Shown: positions 18,310-25,944 of the stretch, piece after piece | Numbering within the stretch: the stretch's first letter is position 1 | Layout: every line of letters starts with the position of its first letter | Source: Ferrithrix thermotolerans DSM 19514 | Lineage (GTDB): Bacteria; Actinomycetota; Acidimicrobiia; Acidimicrobiales; Ilumatobacteraceae | Assembly (NCBI GenBank): GCA_945861025.1 | Contig: CAMASN010000034.1 | Location: 1 to 33,026, forward strand | Direction of reading: 5' to 3' | DNA length: 33,026 nucleotides | Translations under genes and position numbers: made by a program | Notes under the pieces: model-generated | Told to the model about the DNA's origin: nothing | The model's input: only the letters and a program-made list of their open reading frames with translations | Database searches by the model: none

Positions 18310-19290
18310 CTATGCGAACTCGGGCAAGACGGCTTCGGCCACAAGGCGGATCGAGGACCACGCCTCATCGATGGGCATACCGCCGCACATTGGATGCAAC
18401 GTAAGCGCATCAAATGGTCCCAAAGTCTTACAGCGCTGCACGCATTGCTCGGGCGTGAGGATTTGGTACGTGCCTTCGGCGCGCAGTTCGTCGACGGTGG
18501 TGGCAGTGCTATGCACCGCCGACTGGATGTCGGGCGTTTGCCAACCGGCGTACACCTGAGCCTCATGCAAGAAGTGATGCCCCAGCTCGGCCCATGCCCT
18601 ATCTGGGTCTTCGGAGACGTGAACCATGGCTGTCTCGGCCGATGCCGCCATGAAGAACCCGCCGGTTCCGTTGGCTGTGCATTGTTCGTTGTAGTACTCG
18701 GCGAGACCGGGAACCTGTGCCGCGGCGAAGAATGGCAGACCGAACCGGGCGGCACGTCGCGCAGCAATTCTGCTGGTGCCACCGAGCATCAAGATCGGGT
18801 GCGGCGCGCTTTGCGGAGCAGGCGTCACCTGCACGGTGGCGCCGCGATACTCGAATGGTTCGCCGGTCCACGCCTGTCGCATCACGGCGATGGCTTCGTC
18901 CATCAGAGCGCCGCGGGTTGCCCAGTCTTTACCGTGGGCCGCGTATTCCTCGGGGCGATAACCGATGCCAGCGATGACCACCAGGCGTCCACCGCTGGCG
19001 AGATCAAGCGCAGCGATGTCTTCGGCGATACGCAACGGATCGTGCAGCGGCACCAGCAACGCCGACAGGGTGACCTGCAGGTTCGTTGATGCCCCAAAAA
19101 TGAGGCCCGCCAAGATCAGCGGCGACGAACTCCACCCGTTGGGCGCGCCGTGATGTTCCTCCAGCGAGACGCCAGAGAATCCGTGTGCATCGGCATAACG
19201 AACCATGTCGAGCATTGCCCGATGACGACGGCCGTTCTCGGCCCGATCTGGTTCGGGCATCACCATATTGAAACGCATCAGAGCTCGCAT
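18310..19290 (-). CDS. LLM-class flavin-dependent oxidoreductase
   Basis: A 326-residue luciferase-like enzyme. The N-terminus MRFNMVMPEP leads into YADAHGFSGVSLEEHHGAPNGW, the EEHH motif of flavin (FMN/F420) luciferase-like proteins, then QVTLSALLVPLHDPLRIAEDIAALDLASGGR, VIAGIGYRPEEY and the cofactor strand PILMLGGTSRIAARRAARFG. The C-terminal segment YQILTPEQCV is usual. Substrate and cofactor are not determinable. The ATG at 19290 is used; the ATG at 19278 (MRFN) fits the family start equally well and neither has a good ribosome-binding site. It is divergent from another luciferase-like gene 60 bases away, so the two may be co-regulated. Confidence 0.88.
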   Translation of the reverse strand: MRALMRFNMVMPEPDRAENGRRHRAMLDMVRYADAHGFSGVSLEEHHGAPNGWSSSPLILAGLIFGASTNLQVTLSALLVPLHDPLRIAEDIAALDLASGGRLVVIAGIGYRPEEYAAHGKDWATRGALMDEAIAVMRQAWTGEPFEYRGATVQVTPAPQSAPHPILMLGGTSRIAARRAARFGLPFFAAAQVPGLAEYYNEQCTANGTGGFFMAASAETAMVHVSEDPDRAWAELGHHFLHEAQVYAGWQTPDIQSAVHSTATTVDELRAEGTYQILTPEQCVQRCKTLGPFDALTLHPMCGGMPIDEAWSSIRLVAEAVLPEFA

Positions 19291-19310
19291 GCATCTAGTT
19301 CTAGTCGGTT

Positions 19311-19330
19311 CGGCTGAAGCCGTTCGGCTT
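19311..19330. promoter_or_regulatory. Overlapping inverted repeats between divergent oxidoreductase genes
   Basis: CGGCT-GA-AGCCG (19311-19322) overlaps AAGCCG-TT-CGGCTT (19317-19330), so three half-sites alternate in orientation. A direct repeat GTTCGGCT with 14-base period covers the same place. It lies in the 60-base gap between two divergent luciferase-like genes and could be an operator for both. No known regulator is recognised. Confidence 0.35.
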
Positions 19331-19350
19331 GGCCGTGCGAAGCTGATCCC

Positions 19351-20391
19351 GTGACAAGGGATCTGAAACTTGGTTGGCATGTCGGTTACTGGGGACGGGA
19401 TATGCCCGCCAATGTTCCCGAGACGTTGATCACCATCGAACAACTGGGCTTCGACAGCGTGTGGACCGCCGAGTCATGGGGCTCCGACGCCATCTCGCCG
19501 TTGGCCTGGTGGGGCGCCGCAACGACCAAGTTGCGTCTGGGCACGAACTTGATCCAAATGTCGGCGCGCACGCCTACGGCCACGGCAATGGCGGCCGTGA
19601 CCATGGATCACCTGTCGCATGGCAGGTTCTGTTTGGGTCTTGGCGTGAGCGGCCCGCAGGTGGTTGAAGGTTGGTACGGCCAGCGCTTCACTCGCCCTTT
19701 GGCACGCACGCGCGAATACGTGAACATCATCCGTAAGGTGCTTGCTCGCGAGGAGCGCCTTACCAACGCTGGACCCGAGTATCCGATCCCGGCTCTCGAC
19801 GGCCTCGGCCTGGGCAAAGCACTCAACGTGATGACGCATCCGCTGCGCGCAGATCTACCCATCTTCCTGGGTGCCGAAGGACCGAAGAACGTGGCCCTCG
19901 CTGCCGAGATCGCCGACGGTTGGTTCCCCATTTTTTATGCCCCAAAGCACGAAGAACTCTATGGCCCCAACCTGCGCGAAGGATTCGCTCGCCCTACGGC
20001 GCGCCGCACCCCCGAAGACTTTGAGATCTTGGCCACGGTCACCGTTGCGATCGACGACGACCTCGAGCGCGCCTACGACCGCCTGCGCCCAACACTGGCC
20101 CTCTACGTAGGCGGCATGGGCGCCCAAGAGATGAACTTCCATGCGGATGTATTCCGTCGCCTCGGCCACGAGGAAGCCGTCGACAAGATTCAGAATCTCT
20201 TTCTTAGCGGCCATCAGGCCGATGCGATCGCCGCCGTTCCAGCCGCGATGATCGACGAGATATGTTTGGTGGGTCCCCGTGAAAAGATTCGCGACGACAT
20301 TGAGGCATGGCGTGAAAGCCGCGTGACCACGATGCTCGTCGGTGGGTCACTCGACACGCTGCGCACGATGGCCGAGCTGGTCAACGGCTGA
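19351..20391 (+). CDS. LLM-class F420-dependent oxidoreductase (TIGR03559-like)
   Basis: A 346-residue luciferase-like enzyme. Family blocks include LGWHVGYWGRDMP at the start, LGFDSVWTAESWGSDAISPLAWWGAATTKLRLGTNLIQMSARTP, GLGVSGPQVVEGWYG and PIFLGAEGPKNVALAAEIADGWFPIFYAP. The AESWGSDA and GVSGPQVVEGW motifs are strong marks of the actinobacterial F420-dependent group related to TIGR03559. The start is the GTG at 19351; no in-frame ATG exists near it. Its last 16 bases, including the stop codon, are present three times in tandem. The substrate is unknown; the gene stands between another luciferase-like gene and the GH1 gene. Confidence 0.9.
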   Translation: MTRDLKLGWHVGYWGRDMPANVPETLITIEQLGFDSVWTAESWGSDAISPLAWWGAATTKLRLGTNLIQMSARTPTATAMAAVTMDHLSHGRFCLGLGVSGPQVVEGWYGQRFTRPLARTREYVNIIRKVLAREERLTNAGPEYPIPALDGLGLGKALNVMTHPLRADLPIFLGAEGPKNVALAAEIADGWFPIFYAPKHEELYGPNLREGFARPTARRTPEDFEILATVTVAIDDDLERAYDRLRPTLALYVGGMGAQEMNFHADVFRRLGHEEAVDKIQNLFLSGHQADAIAAVPAAMIDEICLVGPREKIRDDIEAWRESRVTTMLVGGSLDTLRTMAELVNG

Positions 20392-20421
20392 GCTGGTCAA
20401 CGGCTGAGCTGGTCAACGGCT
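20374..20421 (+). repeat. Three exact tandem copies of a 16-bp unit over a stop codon
   Basis: GAGCTGGTCAACGGCT is repeated exactly three times (20374, 20390, 20406). The first copy encodes the last residues ELVNG of the oxidoreductase, and the stop codon spans its junction with the second copy. Because 16 is not a multiple of three, later copies are out of frame and untranslated. Confidence 0.95.
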
Positions 20422-20480
20422 GAGCGCGGGCACGTACCCCCCACACACGCACGTCCCCCACATACATGAAGGAGCAAACC

Positions 20481-21683
20481 ATGCGGTGGCCCGAGAATTT
20501 CATGTGGGGAACTGGTGCGTCATCGACGCAATGCGAGGGTGCCTCGCCCGCGAGCGACTGGTACGACTGGGAGCAAGCGGGCCACGCTCCACCATCGAAC
20601 AACGGCAACGGGTTCGCAACTCACTACGCGCACGACTTCGCGCTGATGGCCCAACTCGGCCTGACGCATCACCGACTCTCGATTGAATGGGCCCGTCTCG
20701 AACCCGAGCAAGGCGTTTACGACCCAGAAGCCATCGCCCATTACCGAGCGGTACTCACCGCGGCTCGCGATGCCGGCGTGTCACCATGGTTGTGCCTGCA
20801 TCACTTCACCTTGCCGCGTTGGTTCTCGGCCTCGGGCGGCTTCTTGGTGGAGCGCAACCGCACCCACGTATGGGCCAAGCATGTCGATTTCATCGCCGAG
20901 ACATTCGGTGATCTGGCAGCTGGCTGGCAACCAATCAACGAGACGAATTACTACGCATTCATCTCGTATCGCGGCGGCGGGTGGCCCCCGGGCCATAACG
21001 ATGATGCCGAGTGGGCCATCGCGGGCGAGGCGATTCAATTGGCCAACGCCGAAGCTGCGAAGCGCCTGAGGCAAACCGGCGCACCCGTTGCGTCGATCTT
21101 TGGACTCTCGACCGTGGTACCCCACGACGACAAGCCCGAAACCCTTGCCCTGGCAGCGAAGTTCGACGATGTGCACTGGAACGCTGGCCTTGGCCTGCAC
21201 CGAGATGGCATCTTGCGCGTGCCCGGCCGCGACCCAATGCACCGCCCTGATCTGGCGGGCGTGTTTGATCTGATTGGCCTGTCGTACTACTCGACCGTCG
21301 GCGTGGCCGACGGGCACTACACCGTTCACCCACCCGATGCTCCGGTGTCGCCGCTGGGCTACGGAATCTGGGCCGATGGCCTGGGACTGGTGCTCGATCG
21401 CCTGCACGACATGGTGCCCAGCACCCCCCTGCTGGTAGCCGAGTACGGCATTGGAACCAACGACGACACGGTGCGCGCCGCGTATCTCGAGCGCGGCCTG
21501 CGAGTAACCAACGACGCCATCGCCCGCGGCGTGGACGTACGCGGTTTCTTCCATTGGACCGCCATCGACAACTACGAGTGGCTGCACGGGTTCGATGTTT
21601 CGTTCGGCGTCATAGACATCGACCGAAACGTGCGACCCAGCGCCCACATACTGGCTCGAGAAGCCGCCGCGCCTTCGCTCTGA
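20481..21683 (+). CDS. Atypical glycoside hydrolase family 1 protein
   Basis: A 400-residue (beta/alpha)8 GH1-type protein, shorter than the usual 440-480. The N-terminal FMWGTGASSTQCEG matches the family F-W-G-x-A-x-A-x-x-Q-x-E-G motif. The acid/base glutamate is E154 in PINETNYY, where the family normally has NEP. The nucleophile is E321 in LLVAEYGIGT, where the family normally has TENG. WTAIDNYEWLHGFDVSFGVIDID near the end corresponds to the WSLLDNFEW region. Both catalytic glutamates are thus kept while their surroundings differ, so the sugar specificity may be unusual. The ATG at 20481 is chosen over 20466 because AAGGAG lies eight bases before it. No signal peptide; cytoplasmic. Confidence 0.88.
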   Translation: MRWPENFMWGTGASSTQCEGASPASDWYDWEQAGHAPPSNNGNGFATHYAHDFALMAQLGLTHHRLSIEWARLEPEQGVYDPEAIAHYRAVLTAARDAGVSPWLCLHHFTLPRWFSASGGFLVERNRTHVWAKHVDFIAETFGDLAAGWQPINETNYYAFISYRGGGWPPGHNDDAEWAIAGEAIQLANAEAAKRLRQTGAPVASIFGLSTVVPHDDKPETLALAAKFDDVHWNAGLGLHRDGILRVPGRDPMHRPDLAGVFDLIGLSYYSTVGVADGHYTVHPPDAPVSPLGYGIWADGLGLVLDRLHDMVPSTPLLVAEYGIGTNDDTVRAAYLERGLRVTNDAIARGVDVRGFFHWTAIDNYEWLHGFDVSFGVIDIDRNVRPSAHILAREAAAPSL

Positions 21684-21706
21684 CCAACGCCGCGCTGACC
21701 AACGCC
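21680..21706 (+). repeat. 12-bp direct repeat over the GH1 stop codon
   Basis: CTGACCAACGCC occurs at 21680-21691 and 21695-21706. The 15-base period keeps frame, so the GH1 stop TGA is followed by a second in-frame TGA. It fills most of the 29-base convergent gap to the HNH gene. Confidence 0.8.
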
Positions 21707-21712
21707 CGCGCA

Positions 21713-22948
21713 TCACGCAACCCTCGTCACCGCGGGAGGCCCGGTGTTTCGAACCCGCCCATCGGGGTAGGTGATCGTGAGCGAGCGGTCGGGGGCCATG
21801 ACCACCGCGACCCCACCCTCGTGCACGCTGTGATGGTGCCGCGAGCACAACGGCAACAGGTTGTGTAGATCGGTGGTGCCGTTATGGCGCCACCATGCGA
21901 TGTGATGCGGCTCGCAATGTTTCGACCGAACCGAGCACCCAGGCATTGCACAGGTGGGATACATCGCTCGCAACGCCCGACGCTGCGCCTTGTTGGCCAC
22001 CCGCACGGATCGCCCAAGATCTACAACCACCCCATTGCTGTTGAGCACCACCGGAATGATGGCCGCCATACACGCCATCCGCCGATACGACTCGACCGGC
22101 AACTCGGCTGCACTGCCAACATCAATATGCGATTGCTCGTGCACACCGTGCATCAAGGTTTCGAGATCGATTACGACGGACACCTCGAACCGATTGTCAG
22201 GCTCATCAATGGAGCGCTCCCCAGAACCGCCGCCCGAAATGAGGTGCGCCAAGGCCAAAGCTCGGAGGTGATCTTGCTTGTGGTCGCCAGTAGGGCAATC
22301 GTCGGGCACCGCTGCATGAAACATGGTCTCGACCAAGTTCTCGAGACGGCCCTGCAACCTGATGCCCGTATCTGGGTCGAACTCGCCGCGCAGACACCAC
22401 ATGCCGCTTTCTGGGTTGACCCACCACCGCACACCGATGTCACGCCGCTGCTGCACCAAGCGGTCTTCGCCTGAGTGCGCATTGAGCCGAGCCAACTCTG
22501 TGCGCAACACCCGCGCGAATTGTTCGGGCGTAGACCGTGACGCGATCTCGGCAAGGCGTGCACCCTGCGAAGCCAACTGAGCACGCTGCTGCTCGGTGAG
22601 GTGCTTGAACGCCCGACCGAGGACATCGACATGCGCAACAGAGACCTGACCAGCTGCCAGCGCACCCTCGACAGCAGGCACAGCGCCCAACGCCTGCGAC
22701 CGACCGATCGCTCGATCGGCATCGCCACGGGTGCCACGCAGCGCAGCCGCGATATCGGCTTCGGGCAACAGAGACGGACAATCGGCAGCGAGCGCTTGCA
22801 ACCGGCGAACAAGCACTGCTTGGCGCGCATCGAGCCATGACCGAACGTGAGTCAGCGACGCCAAGGCCGCATTCACCTGGTCGCTGTGCAACAGCGAGAT
22901 GTCGAGCGCCTCGAGCGCTACCACCTGATCGACTATCGACACCACCAT
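21713..22948 (-). CDS. DUF222/HNH endonuclease, 13E12-repeat family
   Basis: A 411-residue protein. The helical DUF222 domain fills roughly the first 300 residues and a C-terminal HNH motif follows: CAMPGCSVRSKHCEPHHIAWW, then NGTTDLHNLLPLCSRHHHSVHEGG, with Cys pairs and the His-Asn-His set in place. Such 13E12-family proteins are abundant in actinobacteria, are presumed nucleases of unclear role, and in mycobacteria some are LexA-regulated. ATG at 22948 is used; GTG at 22951 and a GTG three bases further in are alternatives. A promoter with a LexA-like box lies about 80 bases upstream. The preceding gene on this strand is a crotonase. Confidence 0.92.
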   Translation of the reverse strand: MVVSIVDQVVALEALDISLLHSDQVNAALASLTHVRSWLDARQAVLVRRLQALAADCPSLLPEADIAAALRGTRGDADRAIGRSQALGAVPAVEGALAAGQVSVAHVDVLGRAFKHLTEQQRAQLASQGARLAEIASRSTPEQFARVLRTELARLNAHSGEDRLVQQRRDIGVRWWVNPESGMWCLRGEFDPDTGIRLQGRLENLVETMFHAAVPDDCPTGDHKQDHLRALALAHLISGGGSGERSIDEPDNRFEVSVVIDLETLMHGVHEQSHIDVGSAAELPVESYRRMACMAAIIPVVLNSNGVVVDLGRSVRVANKAQRRALRAMYPTCAMPGCSVRSKHCEPHHIAWWRHNGTTDLHNLLPLCSRHHHSVHEGGVAVVMAPDRSLTITYPDGRVRNTGPPAVTRVA

Positions 22949-23025
22949 CACCCCCTGAACGCAACGCTCACCTACGTGAGGATGGGCGAACCCATCGAGT
23001 TACTCGGGGAAGACGAGCGGGGGCA

Positions 23026-23054
23026 ATTCTATAGAACAAGTGTTCGATTGACAA
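23026..23054 (-). promoter_or_regulatory. Promoter with embedded LexA-like SOS box for the HNH gene
   Basis: On the minus strand, TTGTCA (23054-23049) and TAGAAT (23031-23026) are separated by exactly 17 bases, each one mismatch from consensus. The spacer contains CGAAC-ACTT-GTTCT (23046-23033), one mismatch from the Gram-positive/actinobacterial SOS box CGAAC-N4-GTTCG. A LexA dimer there would block RNA polymerase. Transcription would start near 23019, giving a leader of about 70 bases. Confidence 0.75.
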
Positions 23055-23083
23055 CGCCGACCCGAAAACGGTCAAACCAGAAC

Positions 23084-23797
23084 TCAGACGGTGGGCACGC
23101 GACCCGTCGCCCGATCGGACGCAATCTGCGTGCCCATCTCGGCAAGCAGCTCGCCACGCAGCGCCCGCACGGTGCCTGCGTATGCCCGGCCGTTGAGCGC
23201 AGCCAGCTCGGTAGCGCGAGCAACAGCGACATCGAGCACGGCATCGACTGGAGCAACCTCGTCGAGATACCCAACATCGACAGCGCCACGAGCATCGGTG
23301 ACTCGCGCTGTGGCTACTGCCAACTGCAGGTGGCGGCGGCTCAAACGCTCGACCGCAATGTTGAACGCCCAGTCGGGCAGCACCATACCGATAGCAACTT
23401 CGTTGAGGCCGATCTTGCAATCGACATCGGCGCCGATGCGCACGTCGCATCCGAGCAACAACAGCGCACCAGCCGCCAATGCGTGACCGGTGCACGCGGC
23501 GACCACCGGGATGGACGAACCGTAGAGACGACTCACGAGTTCACCACCGTCGCACACCAGGTTGGCCATCGCCGAGATGTCGCCACCGCGCATCACCGAA
23601 AGGTCGAAGCCGGCACAGAACTTGCCCTCGCGTCCGTGCAACACCACCGCACCGATTGAGTCGTCGGCTTCGGCCTGATCGAGCGCCGCGCCGATAGCGC
23701 TAATCATCGACGACGACAGCGCGTTGGCCTTGCCGTCATCAAGGTGCACAACCAGCACCGAATCGCGGCGTTCGACGGAGACATGTTCTGAAGTCAT
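23084..23797 (-). CDS. Enoyl-CoA hydratase/isomerase (crotonase) family protein
   Basis: A 237-residue crotonase-fold protein. The oxyanion-hole strands are GREGKFCAGFDLSVM (56-70) and CTGHALAAGALLLLGCD (102-118). At the first catalytic position, where hydratases have Glu in GGGCEL, this protein has Leu (GALLLL). The second Glu is kept as E133 in GLNEVAIGM. It may therefore be an isomerase, hydrolase or other crotonase rather than a standard hydratase. It is divergent from the DUF35/thiolase operon, with palindrome B in the shared gap, so it probably acts in the same pathway. It is short for the family (usually about 260), lacking part of the C-terminal helical region. Confidence 0.88.
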   Translation of the reverse strand: MTSEHVSVERRDSVLVVHLDDGKANALSSSMISAIGAALDQAEADDSIGAVVLHGREGKFCAGFDLSVMRGGDISAMANLVCDGGELVSRLYGSSIPVVAACTGHALAAGALLLLGCDVRIGADVDCKIGLNEVAIGMVLPDWAFNIAVERLSRRHLQLAVATARVTDARGAVDVGYLDEVAPVDAVLDVAVARATELAALNGRAYAGTVRALRGELLAEMGTQIASDRATGRVPTV

Positions 23798-23868
23798 GGC
23801 CCGACCCTACGCGTGTTGGTGTCTGCGAAGCGAACGAAACAAACAACGCTCAGGATCTCGCGCTCGTA

Positions 23869-23885
23869 TCTGACGACGCGTCAGA
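23869..23885. promoter_or_regulatory. Palindromic operator, copy B (crotonase / DUF35 divergent gap)
   Basis: TCTGACG-ACG-CGTCAGA has perfect 7-bp arms and lies between divergent crotonase and DUF35-type genes, 20 bases before the DUF35-type ATG. It shares ATCTGACG and GTCAGAAA with copy A. TAGAAC (23893-23898) is a possible -10 for the plus-strand operon and would make its message almost leaderless. Confidence 0.8.
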
Positions 23886-23905
23886 AACCTGATAGAACGA
23901 TCTCC

Positions 23906-24388
23906 ATGTCCGGTGGAACCTCCGAATACTCCATTGCCGCCGATGGCTCCTTCACGGCGCCACTCGAGCTTTCCTATCCATACAAGCGCACGGTCGGCCC
24001 GATCCTGAGCCGCTTCCTCACAGGCCTGCGCGATCAGCGCATCGAGGGCACCAAAGGAAGCGACGGACGTGTGCACGTACCGCCCGCCGAGTTCGATCCG
24101 ATCACTGGCGAGCATCTCACCGAGTGGGCCGACGTGGCATCTACGGGCACCATCGTCACGTGGTCGTGGCAGCCCGCTCCAGTAGAAGGCAACACGTTGC
24201 AGCACCCATTCGCATGGGCGTTGATTTCGCTTGATGGCGCCGACACAAATGTGTTGCACGCAGTCGACGCAGGAAGAGCCGACGCAATCAAAACCGGCAT
24301 GCGCGTGACCGCTCGCTGGGCCGACGAACCTTCCGGCAGCATCACCGACATCGTGTGCTTCGACCTCACCTCAGGGAGCCCAGCATGA
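23906..24388 (+). CDS. OB-fold DUF35-type protein without zinc ligands
   Basis: A 160-residue protein of the DUF35 (Zn-ribbon plus OB-fold) type. The ribbon is present in shape but has lost all metal ligands: where the next gene has C-P-V-C and C-A-K-C, this one has GSDG (51-54) and DPITG (64-68), around the shared RVHVPP turn. The OB-fold follows (STGTIVTWSWQP; PFAWALISLDGAD; TGMRVTARW). DUF35 proteins partner thiolase-fold enzymes and bind or deliver their acyl-CoA. It overlaps the next gene by ATGA. A metal-free and a metal-binding DUF35 protein in tandem suggest a heteromeric complex. Confidence 0.85.
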   Translation: MSGGTSEYSIAADGSFTAPLELSYPYKRTVGPILSRFLTGLRDQRIEGTKGSDGRVHVPPAEFDPITGEHLTEWADVASTGTIVTWSWQPAPVEGNTLQHPFAWALISLDGADTNVLHAVDAGRADAIKTGMRVTARWADEPSGSITDIVCFDLTSGSPA

Positions 24389-24876
24389 GCGACGACGTTC
24401 TGCGCATTCGCACACCCATCGGCATCAAGTATCAGTACTCGGCCGGACCCCGCGTGAGCAGCCATCTGCTCGGACTCATGGAGGGTCGCTTCGTTGGCAA
24501 GCGTTGCCCCGTGTGCGAACTGGTCTACATGCCTCCCCGAAACGGAACGTGCGCAAAGTGCGGCGCGTTGCTTGGCGAAGACGTAGAAGTGAGCCAGCGC
24601 GGCACCATCACCACCTTCTGTGTGGTCAACGTGCCGTTCCTTGGCCAGACCATCAAGATCCCCTATGTCTCGGCCACGATTCTTCTCGATGGCGCCGACA
24701 TGGGCATGCAACACCTCATCCAAGAAGTCGATGCAGCCGACGTGCGCATGGGCATGCGCGTCGAGCCAGTGTGGAGGCCTCGCGAAGAGTGGCAGCCATC
24801 ACTAGAGAACGTGATGCACTTCCGCCCAACCGGCGAACCCGATGCCCCATTCGATTCCTACGCGGGTCACTTGTGA
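24385..24876 (+). CDS. Zn-ribbon OB-fold DUF35 protein
   Basis: A 163-residue DUF35 protein. An N-terminal helix (SSHLLGLMEGRFVG) leads to the rubredoxin-like zinc ribbon with C41, C44, C56 and C59 (CPVC and CAKC around YMPPRNGT), followed by the OB-fold (RGTITTFCVVNVPF; IPYVSATILLDGAD; GMRVEPVW). Homologues such as the DUF35 domain of ChsH2 bind the aldolase Ltp2 in steroid side-chain degradation. It is coupled by ATGA to the metal-free paralogue and precedes two thiolase-fold genes, the usual order for such complexes. The substrate is not shown by the sequence. Confidence 0.92.
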   Translation: MSDDVLRIRTPIGIKYQYSAGPRVSSHLLGLMEGRFVGKRCPVCELVYMPPRNGTCAKCGALLGEDVEVSQRGTITTFCVVNVPFLGQTIKIPYVSATILLDGADMGMQHLIQEVDAADVRMGMRVEPVWRPREEWQPSLENVMHFRPTGEPDAPFDSYAGHL

Positions 24877-24891
24877 GCCGGGAGATCAGTC

Positions 24892-25944
24892 ATGCGTGAA
24901 GTAGCCATCATCGCGTCGGCACAGGCCGACAACACTTCAACCACTACCTCGACTCCTGTCGAGATGTTGATTCCGGTGATTCAACAAGTACTCGCTAACG
25001 CCTCGATGACCAAAACCGACATCGGTTTTTGGTGCCACGGCAGTTGCGACTACATGACCGGTCAGCCGTTCAGTTTCGTGTCGGCTGTCGACGCACTCGG
25101 AGCATGGCCGCCGATCATCGAAAGCCATGTCGAGGCCGACGGAGCCTTCGCTCTCTACGAGGCGTGGCTGAAGATTCAGACCGGCGAGATCGATACGGCG
25201 TTGGTGTTCGGCAACGGGCGCAGCAGCAGCGGCGACATCAACCGCATCCTTACATTGCAACTCGATCCGTATGTCGTTGGACCGTTGTGGCCCGACGATC
25301 GCTCTATCGCTGCAATGCAAGCGCGTGCGTGTCTCGAGTCGGGCGTTGTAACCGAACGAGCCATGGCCGAAGTTGCTCAGCGCAACCACCGCAATGCACT
25401 CACCAACCCCAAGGCACTACGCAGTGGTGACCATTCGATCGAGGCCTTGATGGCGGCACAGTTGGTGGCTGATCCGTTACGAGAACTTGATTGCCCTGCC
25501 CACGCCGATGGCGTAACCGCGGTGATCATCGCTGCCGGCGATAGGGCCCGCAGCCTCGTCGCCCGCCCAGCATGGATCCGAGGCATCGATCACCGCATCG
25601 AGTCGCAGAACCTTGGTAACCGGTCGATGACCACCTTGCCATCGGCCGCGCTTGCGGCCCACAAGGCCGGCGTCGGCAACGACAAAATCGATGTTGCCGA
25701 ACTGCATGCGCCGTACAGCCACCAAGAGCTCTTGCTCACCACTGCACTCGGGCTCAGCGAGTCAACAACGATCAACCCAAGTGGTGGCGCGCTCTGCGCG
25801 AACCCAATGATGTCCGCTGGTCTCGCCCGCTTCGCCGAAGCAGCGACCCGCGTCATGAACGGCACCGCCGACCGCGCCATCGGGCATGCGTCATCGGGTC
25901 CATGGATGCAACAAAACCTCGTGTGTGTATTGGAAGGTGAGTGA
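24892..25944 (+). CDS. Thiolase-fold lipid-transfer-like protein, catalytic Cys replaced
   Basis: A 350-residue thiolase-superfamily protein. In the nucleophile region ESHVEADGAFALYEAW, alignment with the usual ACASGG-x-AL places Glu (E81) where thiolases have the catalytic cysteine. The second half has VAELHAPYSHQELLL in place of the NEAFA-like His motif and NPSGGALCANPMMSAG for the glycine loop. It is thus unlikely to be a classic thiolase; it may be a Ltp2-like aldolase subunit or a structural partner. GGGAG lies before the ATG at 24892. It ends in a one-base TGATG overlap with the second thiolase-fold gene, consistent with a heteromer. Confidence 0.85.
   Translation: MREVAIIASAQADNTSTTTSTPVEMLIPVIQQVLANASMTKTDIGFWCHGSCDYMTGQPFSFVSAVDALGAWPPIIESHVEADGAFALYEAWLKIQTGEIDTALVFGNGRSSSGDINRILTLQLDPYVVGPLWPDDRSIAAMQARACLESGVVTERAMAEVAQRNHRNALTNPKALRSGDHSIEALMAAQLVADPLRELDCPAHADGVTAVIIAAGDRARSLVARPAWIRGIDHRIESQNLGNRSMTTLPSAALAAHKAGVGNDKIDVAELHAPYSHQELLLTTALGLSESTTINPSGGALCANPMMSAGLARFAEAATRVMNGTADRAIGHASSGPWMQQNLVCVLEGE

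Noticed and set aside
20781-21848. A 355-codon open frame antisense to the GH1 gene
   Set aside because: GH1 motifs on the plus strand are clear; the antisense translation is Arg/Gly/His-rich without recognisable features.
22847-23659. A 270-codon plus-strand open frame over the HNH promoter and crotonase gene
   Set aside because: It opposes the crotonase gene and would run through the SOS promoter; its composition is typical of a shadow frame.
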